Shown: positions 9,651 to 17,563 of the stretch, piece by piece
Layout of the letters: every line of letters starts with the position of its first letter
How positions within the stretch are numbered: the first letter of the stretch is position 1
NCBI RefSeq assembly: GCF_023721755.1
Contig: NZ_JAMDLH010000004.1
Location: forward strand, 186,001 to 250,000
Reading direction: 5' to 3'
From: Pleomorphomonas sp. NRK KF1
GTDB lineage: Bacteria; Pseudomonadota; Alphaproteobacteria; Rhizobiales; Pleomorphomonadaceae
DNA length: 64,000 bases
The notes under the pieces: generated by a model
The model's database searches: none
Told to the model about the DNA's origin: nothing
What the model saw: the letters and a program-made list of their open reading frames with translations, nothing else
Program-made: the position numbers and the translations under genes

Positions 9651-9764
9651 ATCGGGAGACGCGCCGGCCGGCCCGCCTGGAAGCACCTGCCGTCGTGGCT
9701 CGTCTACGGCAGCAACGACAAGAACACCCCTGCGCGGCGGCAAATGTCGTCGCCCAGTCCCTGA
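9651..9764 (+). pseudogene. Remnant of a second alpha/beta-hydrolase gene
   Basis: Directly after the chloroperoxidase-type gene, one frame reads RPAWKHLPSWLVYGSNDKNT and stops at TGA 9762-9764. PAWK-x-PSW followed by a D-[RK]-N loop is a typical block before the acid residue in a different alpha/beta-hydrolase subfamily. There is no start codon, nucleophile elbow or C-terminal His region, so this is a fragment left by deletion rather than a gene. Downstream sequence to 9835 holds nothing recognisable. Confidence 0.55.
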
Positions 9765-9835
9765 CCGGGGCGAGCACCGAGGGGAGATATAGTTCCCCTC
9801 GGCTGTTGCCGGAACCGCTCCGGACGCCAGCCGTC

Positions 9836-10534
9836 CTACTGCGTATCGATCGGCGCCAGGAAGGAGAAGCCGAGGTTGCGGTTGGTCGCCAGCGGCAGCT
9901 CCAGCCCGGTCTTGTCGCGCACCTTGGCCCGGAGGCGGCTGAGGAAGGTGTCGAGGCTGCCGCGGCTGATCTGCCCGTCCTCGCCGATGAGATTCTCGAC
10001 GTCGCGGCGGTTGAGAATGTTGCGATCCTTTTCGGCCAGCGCCCGCAGCAGGCGGACTTCCCGCGCCGTCAGCGGCGCCAGCTCGCCGTTGGGCGCGCAC
10101 AGGCAGCGCCTGTCGTTGTCGACGCGCCAGCCCTCGCCCGTCTCCGGCGGCGGCGTCTCCTCGCCCTTGCGCTCGGCGTTGAACCGGCGACCGATCATCT
10201 CGATCGCCGCCACCAGTTCCTCGGGGTCGACGGGCTTGGTCATGTAGATGTCGGCGCCCGCCTCGTAGCCCTTCACCCGGTCTTCCAGCGCTTCGCGCAC
10301 CGAGGTGATGATGACGGCGCAGTGTTGTTTCGACGTGAGATAGCGCGTAATCGAGAAACCGTCGTAGTCGGGCAGGTTGATATCCACGACGGCCACGTCG
10401 AACTTCTGACTGCGCAGAAGCTGGTAGAACTCGATCGCCTCCCCAACCTCGTGGACCTGATGCCCCTTCACGCTCAGAAAATCTGCCAGACTGCTTCTCA
10501 GCGCGAGATTGTCCTCGATCAACGCGACCCGCAT
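9836..10534 (-). CDS. OmpR/PhoB-type response regulator
   Basis: A 232-aa two-component regulator. The receiver domain (1-120) keeps the acidic Asp7/Asp8 region (LIEDNLALR), phospho-acceptor Asp51 in VVDINLPDYDG and the conserved Lys in YMTKPVDPEE. The C-terminal winged helix (about 140-230) reads LTAREVRLLRALAE and SLDTFLSRLRAKV, close to the Trans_reg_C fold. The gene is divergent from the 7TMR-DISM histidine kinase, its obvious partner, with a 126-bp gap between start codons. Targets are unknown; two tandem autotransporter genes lie just beyond the kinase. Confidence 0.9.
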   Translation of the reverse strand: MRVALIEDNLALRSSLADFLSVKGHQVHEVGEAIEFYQLLRSQKFDVAVVDINLPDYDGFSITRYLTSKQHCAVIITSVREALEDRVKGYEAGADIYMTKPVDPEELVAAIEMIGRRFNAERKGEETPPPETGEGWRVDNDRRCLCAPNGELAPLTAREVRLLRALAEKDRNILNRRDVENLIGEDGQISRGSLDTFLSRLRAKVRDKTGLELPLATNRNLGFSFLAPIDTQ

Positions 10535-10660
10535 CAGGCCCTACCTCGTTTCTGTTCTGGGTCTGTCGGCGAGAAAACCGCACCTCGGAGCAACCGGCGC
10601 CGGTGGTTTTCCTTCGGACTGTTTCAGGTCTGTCGCGCTCCGCTGCTTGGCCTGTTCGTC

Positions 10661-12670
10661 ATGTTTTTAGCGTTGAACGCGTCATTCGCAAGCCCCATGG
10701 CCTCACCGCCATTGAATTTATCTTTACTAAACAAAGACAAGGAACAGATTTCACTGGCCGGCCATTTCGCCATGCTGCGGGACAAAACAGGAAGTCTGAC
10801 CATATCCGACATGGTCGACGGCACCGTCCCGCCATCCGACTTTCTGCCCGTCAAGGACATTCCCACGGCGGGCTACACCTCGGACACCGTCTGGCTGAAA
10901 GTCACCCTGACCACGGATTCCATCTGGCAGCCGAACCTGACCCTGATCGCCCAGCCGCCCTTCCTGCGCGTCCTGGACATCTACGTCCCCAAGACCTCAA
11001 GCCCTGGAAGCAGCCAGGATTTCACGGTCTTTCATCGCGGCACCTTCCACGAGGACCAGCAGCCGGGCACTTGGAAGCTGTTCTACACGGCGCCCCTGAT
11101 GCTGCCGGACACCAACGAGGCAACCCTCTATTTCCGGATCTCGACCGGCAGCACCGTGACGCTGAAGGCCAGCATCGCGACCACCGCCGGGCTTCTCGAC
11201 TATTCCCTGCGCTGGATGTCGTTCTCGGCCAGCCTCATCGCGCTGTCCGTCATCGCCCTGCTGATCAGCCTTTTCTTCTGGCTGCAATCCAGACGGCGCT
11301 TCTTTCTCAGCTTCGCCGGACTGATGTTCAGCAACGCCTTTCTGGTGGCCTGCCACTCCAACCTTCTTCCCGGCTTCGTCGGGGCGACCGGCGACATCCT
11401 CTTCTCGATAGCCAGCCTGTTGATCGTCCTGGGCAATCTTGTCTTCATCCACGACCAGATATTTCCCGGCCGCGCGCCCAGATGGATGCGACATTTCATC
11501 GTCGGCGCCATGGTCTACAACCTGTTCGGCTTCGCCAATCTCTACCTCGATCTCGTTCCCTACACGGCCGTCATAACGCCGCTGATGCTCGCGGCCATCC
11601 TGTCGGTCCTCGTCCTGGTCGCCTATTATCTTCGCATCTATCTCCGGACCCGGCGCCCCGGCAGCCTTACCGCCCTTCTGGCCCAGACCACCCAGACCGG
11701 ATTCGCGGTGTCGTCGGTGGTCAGCCTTTTGGGCGGGCCGGATATCCTGCGACTTGGCGAGCGCGACTACTGGGTGACGATGGGCCCCTTCACCATTCTC
11801 ATGGGGCTCTCGATGGTGATCCGCGGCAACCATCTCTACCAACGCCGGCAGATCGGCATCAGTCAGCGTCTGGCCCAACGGGCGGAGCGACGGGCCAACG
11901 TCCTTGCCGAGGAGCGCACCGCCGCCCTGCGCCAGGCCAAGACCGTCGCCGAGGAGGCCCTGGTCAGGGAAAAGCTCGGGCGGGCCGAGCAGGCCCGTTT
12001 CGTCGACATCATCCGCCACCAGTATCAGACGCCGCTGGCGGTGATCCGCAACAGCGCCAGCACCCTTCTCAGCACCCTGCCACCCGACGATCACGCCAAT
12101 CGCGACCGCCTCGGCCGCATCGAGGTGGCGACCCGCGACCTGCGCGAGGTGCTGCAGGTGTCCCTGAGCCGCGCCCGGCTGGAGGAAACCGGCGCCGCCG
12201 TTCGCTTCGAGCCCGTCGCCCTGGGCGAGATGCTCGCCGCCACGGTGGAGCGATGCCGCGCCATGCACCCACACCATGCCATCCGCCTGGACCTGCCCGA
12301 CCGGCTCGCCGTCGCGGAGCTGAGGCTGGATCGGCGCATGGTGGCCGTCGCGCTGGACAATCTGATCGGCAACGCCAGCAAATTCTCCCCCGCGGACAGC
12401 GAAATCCTCGTCTCGGCCGTCAGCCAAGGCACAGGTGTCGCCATATCCGTCAAGGATCAGGGGATCGGCATCCCCGAGGACGAGCTGACCAGCGTCACCG
12501 ACCGCTACTATCGCGCCTCGAACACCGGCAACGTCAACGGAATGGGGTTGGGCCTGCATATCGTCGGCGAAGTGGCTCGAACCCATGGTGCGTCTCTGGA
12601 GATCGCCAACGCCGACCCACGAGGCGTCGTGGCCACGCTGACCTTCCCGGCCCACCGCCCGCCGGGCTGA
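10661..12670 (+). CDS. 7TMR-DISM sensor histidine kinase
   Basis: Membrane sensor kinase of 669 aa. An N-terminal secretion signal (MFLALNASFASP) leads into a periplasmic DISM domain (about 15-170). Seven hydrophobic helices (about 180-400) and a coiled coil rich in Arg, Ala and Glu follow. The dimerisation domain carries the phospho-accepting His in IIRHQYQTPLAVI. The ATPase domain has the N box DNLIGNASKFSP, the G1 box DQGIGIPEDEL and the G2 box GMGLGLHI. ATG 10661 is the only usable start after the divergent regulator gene, although no strong Shine-Dalgarno precedes it. The extracellular fold is associated with carbohydrate or surface sensing in other proteins; the ligand here is unknown. 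Confidence 0.88.
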   Translation: MFLALNASFASPMASPPLNLSLLNKDKEQISLAGHFAMLRDKTGSLTISDMVDGTVPPSDFLPVKDIPTAGYTSDTVWLKVTLTTDSIWQPNLTLIAQPPFLRVLDIYVPKTSSPGSSQDFTVFHRGTFHEDQQPGTWKLFYTAPLMLPDTNEATLYFRISTGSTVTLKASIATTAGLLDYSLRWMSFSASLIALSVIALLISLFFWLQSRRRFFLSFAGLMFSNAFLVACHSNLLPGFVGATGDILFSIASLLIVLGNLVFIHDQIFPGRAPRWMRHFIVGAMVYNLFGFANLYLDLVPYTAVITPLMLAAILSVLVLVAYYLRIYLRTRRPGSLTALLAQTTQTGFAVSSVVSLLGGPDILRLGERDYWVTMGPFTILMGLSMVIRGNHLYQRRQIGISQRLAQRAERRANVLAEERTAALRQAKTVAEEALVREKLGRAEQARFVDIIRHQYQTPLAVIRNSASTLLSTLPPDDHANRDRLGRIEVATRDLREVLQVSLSRARLEETGAAVRFEPVALGEMLAATVERCRAMHPHHAIRLDLPDRLAVAELRLDRRMVAVALDNLIGNASKFSPADSEILVSAVSQGTGVAISVKDQGIGIPEDELTSVTDRYYRASNTGNVNGMGLGLHIVGEVARTHGASLEIANADPRGVVATLTFPAHRPPG

Positions 12671-12679
12671 GCGGGGCAC

Positions 12680-12803
12680 CGCAACGCCAACAAAAGTGGG
12701 ACCCGGTTTTGCGCCCGGCGTTGCGGCAAACCCAAAGCAACACCAGCAAAAGTGGGAACCGGTTTTGTGTCCGGCGTTGCGGCAGCCCGCAAAGCAACGC
12801 CAG
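12680..12803. repeat. Tandem intergenic repeat with AAAGTGGGAACCGGTTTT core
   Basis: Two imperfect copies (about 12680-12726 and 12735-12783) and a partial third (to about 12803) follow the kinase gene. Each has GCAACGCCA, then a core like AAAGTGGGAACCGGTTTTG, then CCGGCGTTGCGG. The outer GCAACGCC/GGCGTTGC parts pair, so each unit can fold. The core is, to my knowledge, a widespread dispersed motif in Hyphomicrobiales. It may act as the kinase gene's 3' end; otherwise no function is visible. Confidence 0.7.
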
Positions 12804-12967
12804 TCGACGAATCAACCCTGCCCCAAACGGTCGCCCAGAGGTCGCCGCCGGCTTGTTCCAGCGGCCTGCGCCTCGTCAAAACTCACAAATGCTGGCGACG
12901 TGGTTCTTTTGCCACAGCCAGCTAACCCCATGGAAACAAGGCCACGCAAAGCGAGGACGAGCCCGGC

Positions 12968-13004
12968 CTGCAAGATACCTTACACGACTGCAAGATACCT
13001 TACA
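12968..13004. promoter_or_regulatory. Two 17-bp direct repeats upstream of the first autotransporter
   Basis: CTGCAAGATACCTTACA occurs exactly twice, at 12968-12984 and 12988-13004, with a 20-bp period (two helical turns). The pair sits about 120 bp before the autotransporter start and just upstream of an AT-rich likely promoter. OmpR-family regulators commonly bind tandem direct repeats, so it is a candidate site for the regulator at 9836-10534. That link is inference. Confidence 0.45.
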
Positions 13005-13125
13005 AGTATTTGATAATAAAAGATATTCTTCCGGATTGCCATTTTTGAGATCGCCCCTTACCGATCGAACAAATGTCGTTTGCCGCCCGCGAACGACTGA
13101 CGTTTCAAAAAGACTGGGGCTGAGA

Positions 13126-15048
13126 ATGGACTTCACGTCGCGCACTATTTTCGACCGGAACACGTTTCTGACGGGCGTTTCCGTCTGCGTCCTGTCCGCC
13201 GCGCTGTTTTCGCCCGCCACGATAACGCCGGCGTCCGCGGGCAGTCCTTCGGACGAGACCACCGTGATCACGGAAGCAGGCTCCAGCGATACAAACCTCG
13301 CCACCAACGGAAGCGAAGTCTTCAGGTTCGACAATTCGGGCACTTCGGCCAGCTACCTCGAATATGTCTACTCAGGTACAGCCCAAAACAACACGAGTTC
13401 CGGAGAGGATTACCAAAAATCTGTTTTCTACATCCCTTCAGTACAATCGTACATCAGAATAATAAATGATGGAACTCTATTTTCCAAAACAGGACAATCA
13501 ATACTTGGGGATGGAAATTATGTATCAATCGCTAACAACGGAACAATTTATGGAAAAACATACAGCATTTACGCCAACGGCGACGCATACAGAATAGCGA
13601 ATAATCTATCTGGAGTTATAGGATATTATTCAGATGGACTTGTTAATTACAAAAGCGGAACTGGTGTTTACTTATATGGAAGTGAATCTTTAGTTTACAA
13701 CCAAGGCGAGATAACGGGAACATCGTACGGCGTAACCATCTCGGGCGGATATTCGACAATCATGAATTACGGCACAATATCTGGTGGTGACGCCGCAATA
13801 AAATATAAAATGGGGAATAATAACCTATACATATACGATGGCTCGTCTTTTATCGGCGGCGTGGATTTCTATGGAACGTCAGACAACAGTGTATATTTTG
13901 AAACAACCGGAAGCTACACGCTGGATGTCTCGGAATACGTCTCAAGCAGCAACACCGTCACCGCAACCAACAGCAATGTCACCATCGTCAAATCCCTCAA
14001 TGACGCTAATAACGGCACGCTGAACGCCGTCGCGGCGGGCAACGTCGCGTCGGTACCGGACGTCCAGCGCTCCTACGGCCAGTCCGTGCTCACCGTCATG
14101 AACGGCATCCTCAATCTCGACATCGACCGCTCGGCGCCGCCCGCCCCGGAGACGGCCTCGCCGATGCTCGGATATGACGAGATCAACCCCAGGATCCAGG
14201 ACCCGCTGAAGATCATGGGCGACGGCGTCGCCGTCAGCGGCTCCAACCTGTTGTGGGCGCGCGGCTTCGGCGGCCAGCAGTTCTACAACGCCACCGACAC
14301 CACCTCCTCCCACTACGGTCTGGCCGTCGGCATCGACCATCAGTTCGACCAGGAGCGCATCGGCCTGCTTGCCGGCGCCAGCCGCCTCATCAACAAGGCC
14401 GACGACGGTTCGGGCAAGGTGACGGGCACCTTCGGCTTCGGCGGCGCCTACTGGCGCCATCCGCTCGGCGCCTTCACCCTGGACGCCCAGATGGTCGGCG
14501 GCGGCCTCTCCGCCACCTCCGAGCGCACCGTCAACACCACCGAGACCGCCGAGGGCGACCTCAACGGCTGGTTCTTCTCGCCCGAGCTGCGGCTGTCGCG
14601 CGATTATGCCCTCTCCGGCGACTGGTCGCTGACGCCCTCGGCCGCCCTGCGCTACACCGCCGCCGGCTTCGGCGCCTACAGCGAGCACGGTTCGTCGCAG
14701 AACATCTCCTACGACGACCAGACCACCCACACGCTGGAAGGCATCGTCGGCATCAAGCTGTCCAAGGCCGCCCGCCTTCAGGACGGCAAGCTCGGCAAGG
14801 TCTCCTTCACCGGCGAACTGGTCAATTCCACCCGCCTCGGCTCCGGCGACATGAGCGCCAGCCTGTCGGGCACCGACTTCACCGTCAGCACCATGGACGA
14901 CCGCAACGTCCTCGGCGCCCGCATCGGCATCGGCGGCGAACTGATGATCAGCGACAACGTCTCCCTGTTCACCAATGCCAAGGTCGGCCGCTACTCCGAC
15001 AACTCAAGCTCATGGTCCGCCGACGCAGGACTGAAGATCAGCTTCTGA
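13126..15048 (+). CDS. Autotransporter (type Va), paralogue 1
   Basis: A 640-aa self-secreting outer-membrane protein. ATG 13126 opens a signal peptide that ends near ITPASAG; the frame is open far upstream, but that part overlaps the kinase gene and repeats. The passenger (about 45-300) has short rungs such as NNGTIYG, NQGEITGTSYG and NYGTISGGDA, typical of a beta-helix. The autotransporter barrel (about 365-640) starts near LLWARGFGGQQFYN and ends in a C-terminal Phe (DAGLKISF). The passenger DNA is AT-rich (19 of 60 bases G or C in 13441-13500) while the barrel is GC-rich. The barrel is almost identical to that of the next gene. Passenger function is unknown. Confidence 0.9.
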   Translation: MDFTSRTIFDRNTFLTGVSVCVLSAALFSPATITPASAGSPSDETTVITEAGSSDTNLATNGSEVFRFDNSGTSASYLEYVYSGTAQNNTSSGEDYQKSVFYIPSVQSYIRIINDGTLFSKTGQSILGDGNYVSIANNGTIYGKTYSIYANGDAYRIANNLSGVIGYYSDGLVNYKSGTGVYLYGSESLVYNQGEITGTSYGVTISGGYSTIMNYGTISGGDAAIKYKMGNNNLYIYDGSSFIGGVDFYGTSDNSVYFETTGSYTLDVSEYVSSSNTVTATNSNVTIVKSLNDANNGTLNAVAAGNVASVPDVQRSYGQSVLTVMNGILNLDIDRSAPPAPETASPMLGYDEINPRIQDPLKIMGDGVAVSGSNLLWARGFGGQQFYNATDTTSSHYGLAVGIDHQFDQERIGLLAGASRLINKADDGSGKVTGTFGFGGAYWRHPLGAFTLDAQMVGGGLSATSERTVNTTETAEGDLNGWFFSPELRLSRDYALSGDWSLTPSAALRYTAAGFGAYSEHGSSQNISYDDQTTHTLEGIVGIKLSKAARLQDGKLGKVSFTGELVNSTRLGSGDMSASLSGTDFTVSTMDDRNVLGARIGIGGELMISDNVSLFTNAKVGRYSDNSSSWSADAGLKISF

Positions 15049-15090
15049 GAAGAGACCAAGAATAGCTAAAGAACTGAATACCAGAATGTG

Positions 15091-15120
15091 AGCCCCGCTG
15101 GAGATCCGGCGGGGCTTCGT
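15091..15120 (+). terminator. Terminator between the two autotransporter genes
   Basis: Arms AGCCCCGC (15091-15098) and GCGGGGCT (15109-15116) form a GC-rich hairpin about 40 bases after the first autotransporter stop. The following T-rich stretch is weak. It suggests the two paralogues are transcribed separately. Confidence 0.7.
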
Positions 15121-15478
15121 CTTGTCTTCGCCAACCGGGCTTCCGACAGCCAAAGTGGCACTTATAACTCCAGATTGTATAAGCAACACAACGACTTCAC
15201 GGCGCCATCCTGTGAATTAATGACACGTTAGAATTAACTAATCTCGCCCGCGTTGCCGATTTGCAACAACACTGTAACTTGATGTAACCAATGTATTTTT
15301 CCGCCAGATTCCCTTCCGCTGCGTCGACAGGACACCCGATCCGCGCCGTACCGCACCAATATGAGGCCCCATGGGCTTTCTCACCACATTGCCAAGGCAA
15401 ACAACCTCACATAGCAAAGTGCTTCAGAACCGTTTGTCTATCACGATACTGTCCGGACAGCCAAAGGCTGGAAATGAA
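15121..15478. other. Promoter region of the second autotransporter
   Basis: About 360 bases hold no gene. The middle (15170-15300) is AT-rich and contains TTAGAATTAACTAATC and other promoter-like sequence. The 17-bp direct repeats found before the first paralogue are not present here, so the two genes may be regulated differently. Confidence 0.45.
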
Positions 15479-17383
15479 ATGACCTGCACTTTGAAATTTA
15501 TTGCCAACCGGAACAGATTTCTGACCAGTATCTCCGCTTGCGCCCTGTCGACCGTGCTGATCTCGTCGACTGCGGTAACGTCGTCATCCGCGGCAGACAG
15601 CACGATCTATATTACCGAAAGTGGCTCCAGCAATTCGGACTCTACCATTCAGGACGCTCCAAACTTCAGATTCTCGGCGTCTGGCACCCCAAGTACCCAG
15701 CTTGAGTACACATATTCAGGGAAAGCTACAAACACCTCAACCGGCGGCCTTATAAGCAATCTCGCAAATTTCTACATTGATTTACCATATATTTCCCTCA
15801 CACTGACGGAAGATGGAACCTTAATTTCAAATTATGTGTCGATATCAAGCGATAAAGGCGACCTAAATATAACAAATTCTGGAGCAATTTACGGCAGAGA
15901 TTCGAGTATAGATGCGTATGGAAATGATTTTAAATTATCTAATAATTCTACAGGAATCATAGGATATAACAACACAAGTGGAGCAAAAAGCATTACAGCT
16001 ATATACGCCGCCGGTGAAAATTCTGAAATACGAAATTTCGGAATAATAACAGCATCAGATACAGCTATTTCAGTGCAAGGAGAGAATTCAACAATTAGAA
16101 ATTACGGGAATATATCCGGATCAACGTATTCTATATATTATCTTAGAGATAACAATAATCTTTATATTTATGAAGGATCAACATTTGATGGAAGTGTTTA
16201 TTTCCGGAACAGCATCGGAAACAATATATATTTTGAAACGACGAGCAGTTACACGTTGGATGTCATCGGATACGACGATTCCAACAACACCGCCACCGCG
16301 ACCAACAGCAATATCAGCGTCGTTACCTCTCTCGACGCGAACGGCACCGGCACGCTGAACGCCGTCGAGGCGACCAACGTCGCCTCGGTACCGGACGTCC
16401 AGCGCTCCTACGGCCAGTCCGTTCTCAACGTCATGAACGGCATCCTCAATCTCGACATCGACCGCTCGGCGCCGCCCGCCCCGGAAGCGGCCTCGCAGAT
16501 GCTCGGCTATGACGAGGTCAATCCCAGGATTCAGGACCCGCTGAAGATCATGGGCGACGGCGTCGCCGTCAGCGGTTCCAACCTGTTGTGGGCGCGCGGC
16601 TTCGGCGGACAGCAGTTCTACAACGCCACCGACACCACCTCGTCCCACTACGGCCTGGCCGTCGGCATCGACCACCAGTTCGACCAGGAGCGCGTCGGCC
16701 TGCTGGCCGGCGCCAGCCGCCTCGTCAACAAGGCCGACGACGGCTCGGGCAAGGTAACCGGCACCTTCGGCTTCGGCGGCGCCTACTGGCGCCATCCGCT
16801 CGGCGCCTACACCCTGGACGCCCAGATGGTCGGCGGCGGCCTCTCCGCCACATCCGAACGCACCGTCAACACCACCGAGACCGCCCAGGGCGACCTCAAC
16901 GGCTGGTTCTTCTCGCCCGAGCTGCGGCTGTCGCGCGACTATGCCCTCTCCGGCGACTGGTCGCTCACCCCGTCGGCCGCCCTGCGCTACACCGCCGCCG
17001 GCTTCGGCGCCTACAGCGAGCACGGCTCGTCGCAGAACATCTCCTACGACGACCAGACCACCCACACGCTGGAAGGCATCGTCGGCATCAAGCTGTCCAA
17101 GGCCGCCCGCCTTGAGGACGGCAAGCTCGGCAAGGTCACCTTCACCGGCGAACTGGTCAACGCCACCCGCCTCGGCTCGGCCGACATGAGCGCCAGCCTG
17201 TCGGGCACCGACTTCACCGTCAGCACCATGGACGACCGCAACGTCCTCGGCGCCCGCATCGGCATCGGCGGCGAACTGATGATCAGCGACAACCTCTCCC
17301 TGTTCACCAACGCCAAGGTCGGACGCTACTCCGACAACTCAAGCTCATGGTCCGCCGACGCGGGACTGAAGATCAGCTTCTGA
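15479..17383 (+). CDS. Autotransporter (type Va), paralogue 2
   Basis: A 634-aa paralogue of the preceding gene. ATG 15479 gives a signal peptide ending near TSSSAADS that resembles the first (NRNRFLTSISACALS versus DRNTFLTGVSVCVLS). The passenger (about 40-300) is again an AT-rich beta-helix-like domain with rungs such as NFGIITASDTAI and NYGNISGST, but its sequence differs from paralogue 1. From about 16360 to the stop, the linker and barrel DNA is nearly identical to 14030-15048, including NLLWARGFGGQQFYNATD and the terminal DAGLKISF. This is recent tandem duplication, or gene conversion, confined to the conserved part. Confidence 0.9.
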   Translation: MTCTLKFIANRNRFLTSISACALSTVLISSTAVTSSSAADSTIYITESGSSNSDSTIQDAPNFRFSASGTPSTQLEYTYSGKATNTSTGGLISNLANFYIDLPYISLTLTEDGTLISNYVSISSDKGDLNITNSGAIYGRDSSIDAYGNDFKLSNNSTGIIGYNNTSGAKSITAIYAAGENSEIRNFGIITASDTAISVQGENSTIRNYGNISGSTYSIYYLRDNNNLYIYEGSTFDGSVYFRNSIGNNIYFETTSSYTLDVIGYDDSNNTATATNSNISVVTSLDANGTGTLNAVEATNVASVPDVQRSYGQSVLNVMNGILNLDIDRSAPPAPEAASQMLGYDEVNPRIQDPLKIMGDGVAVSGSNLLWARGFGGQQFYNATDTTSSHYGLAVGIDHQFDQERVGLLAGASRLVNKADDGSGKVTGTFGFGGAYWRHPLGAYTLDAQMVGGGLSATSERTVNTTETAQGDLNGWFFSPELRLSRDYALSGDWSLTPSAALRYTAAGFGAYSEHGSSQNISYDDQTTHTLEGIVGIKLSKAARLEDGKLGKVTFTGELVNATRLGSADMSASLSGTDFTVSTMDDRNVLGARIGIGGELMISDNLSLFTNAKVGRYSDNSSSWSADAGLKISF

Positions 17384-17563
17384 GCCGAGACGACGGGCAG
17401 CGCGGGCCGGCGGCGACATCGCCCACCCGCGTGAACGGGGTCCATATGGACATGCCGTCGGTCGCCATCGCCCCACGCGGGAAATCCCGAGGATGGAGCC
17501 CCTCTTTTGTCGTTGAAAGGTAAGGTTATTTTTGTCATTCTCCGGTCGCCTTGATGCGGCGGG

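Noticed and set aside
9695-10660. An upstream in-frame extension of the 7TMR-DISM kinase by about 320 codons
   Set aside because: It runs antisense through the response regulator gene and lacks any domain; a signal-like start at 10661 is better.
10603-13125. A long in-frame extension of the first autotransporter
   Set aside because: It overlaps the kinase gene in another frame and passes through intergenic repeats. The signal peptide starts at 13126.
13126-17383. AT-rich autotransporter passengers considered as inserted mobile elements
   Set aside because: The reading frames run through without interruption, and no transposase or terminal repeats are present. Composition alone does not show insertion.
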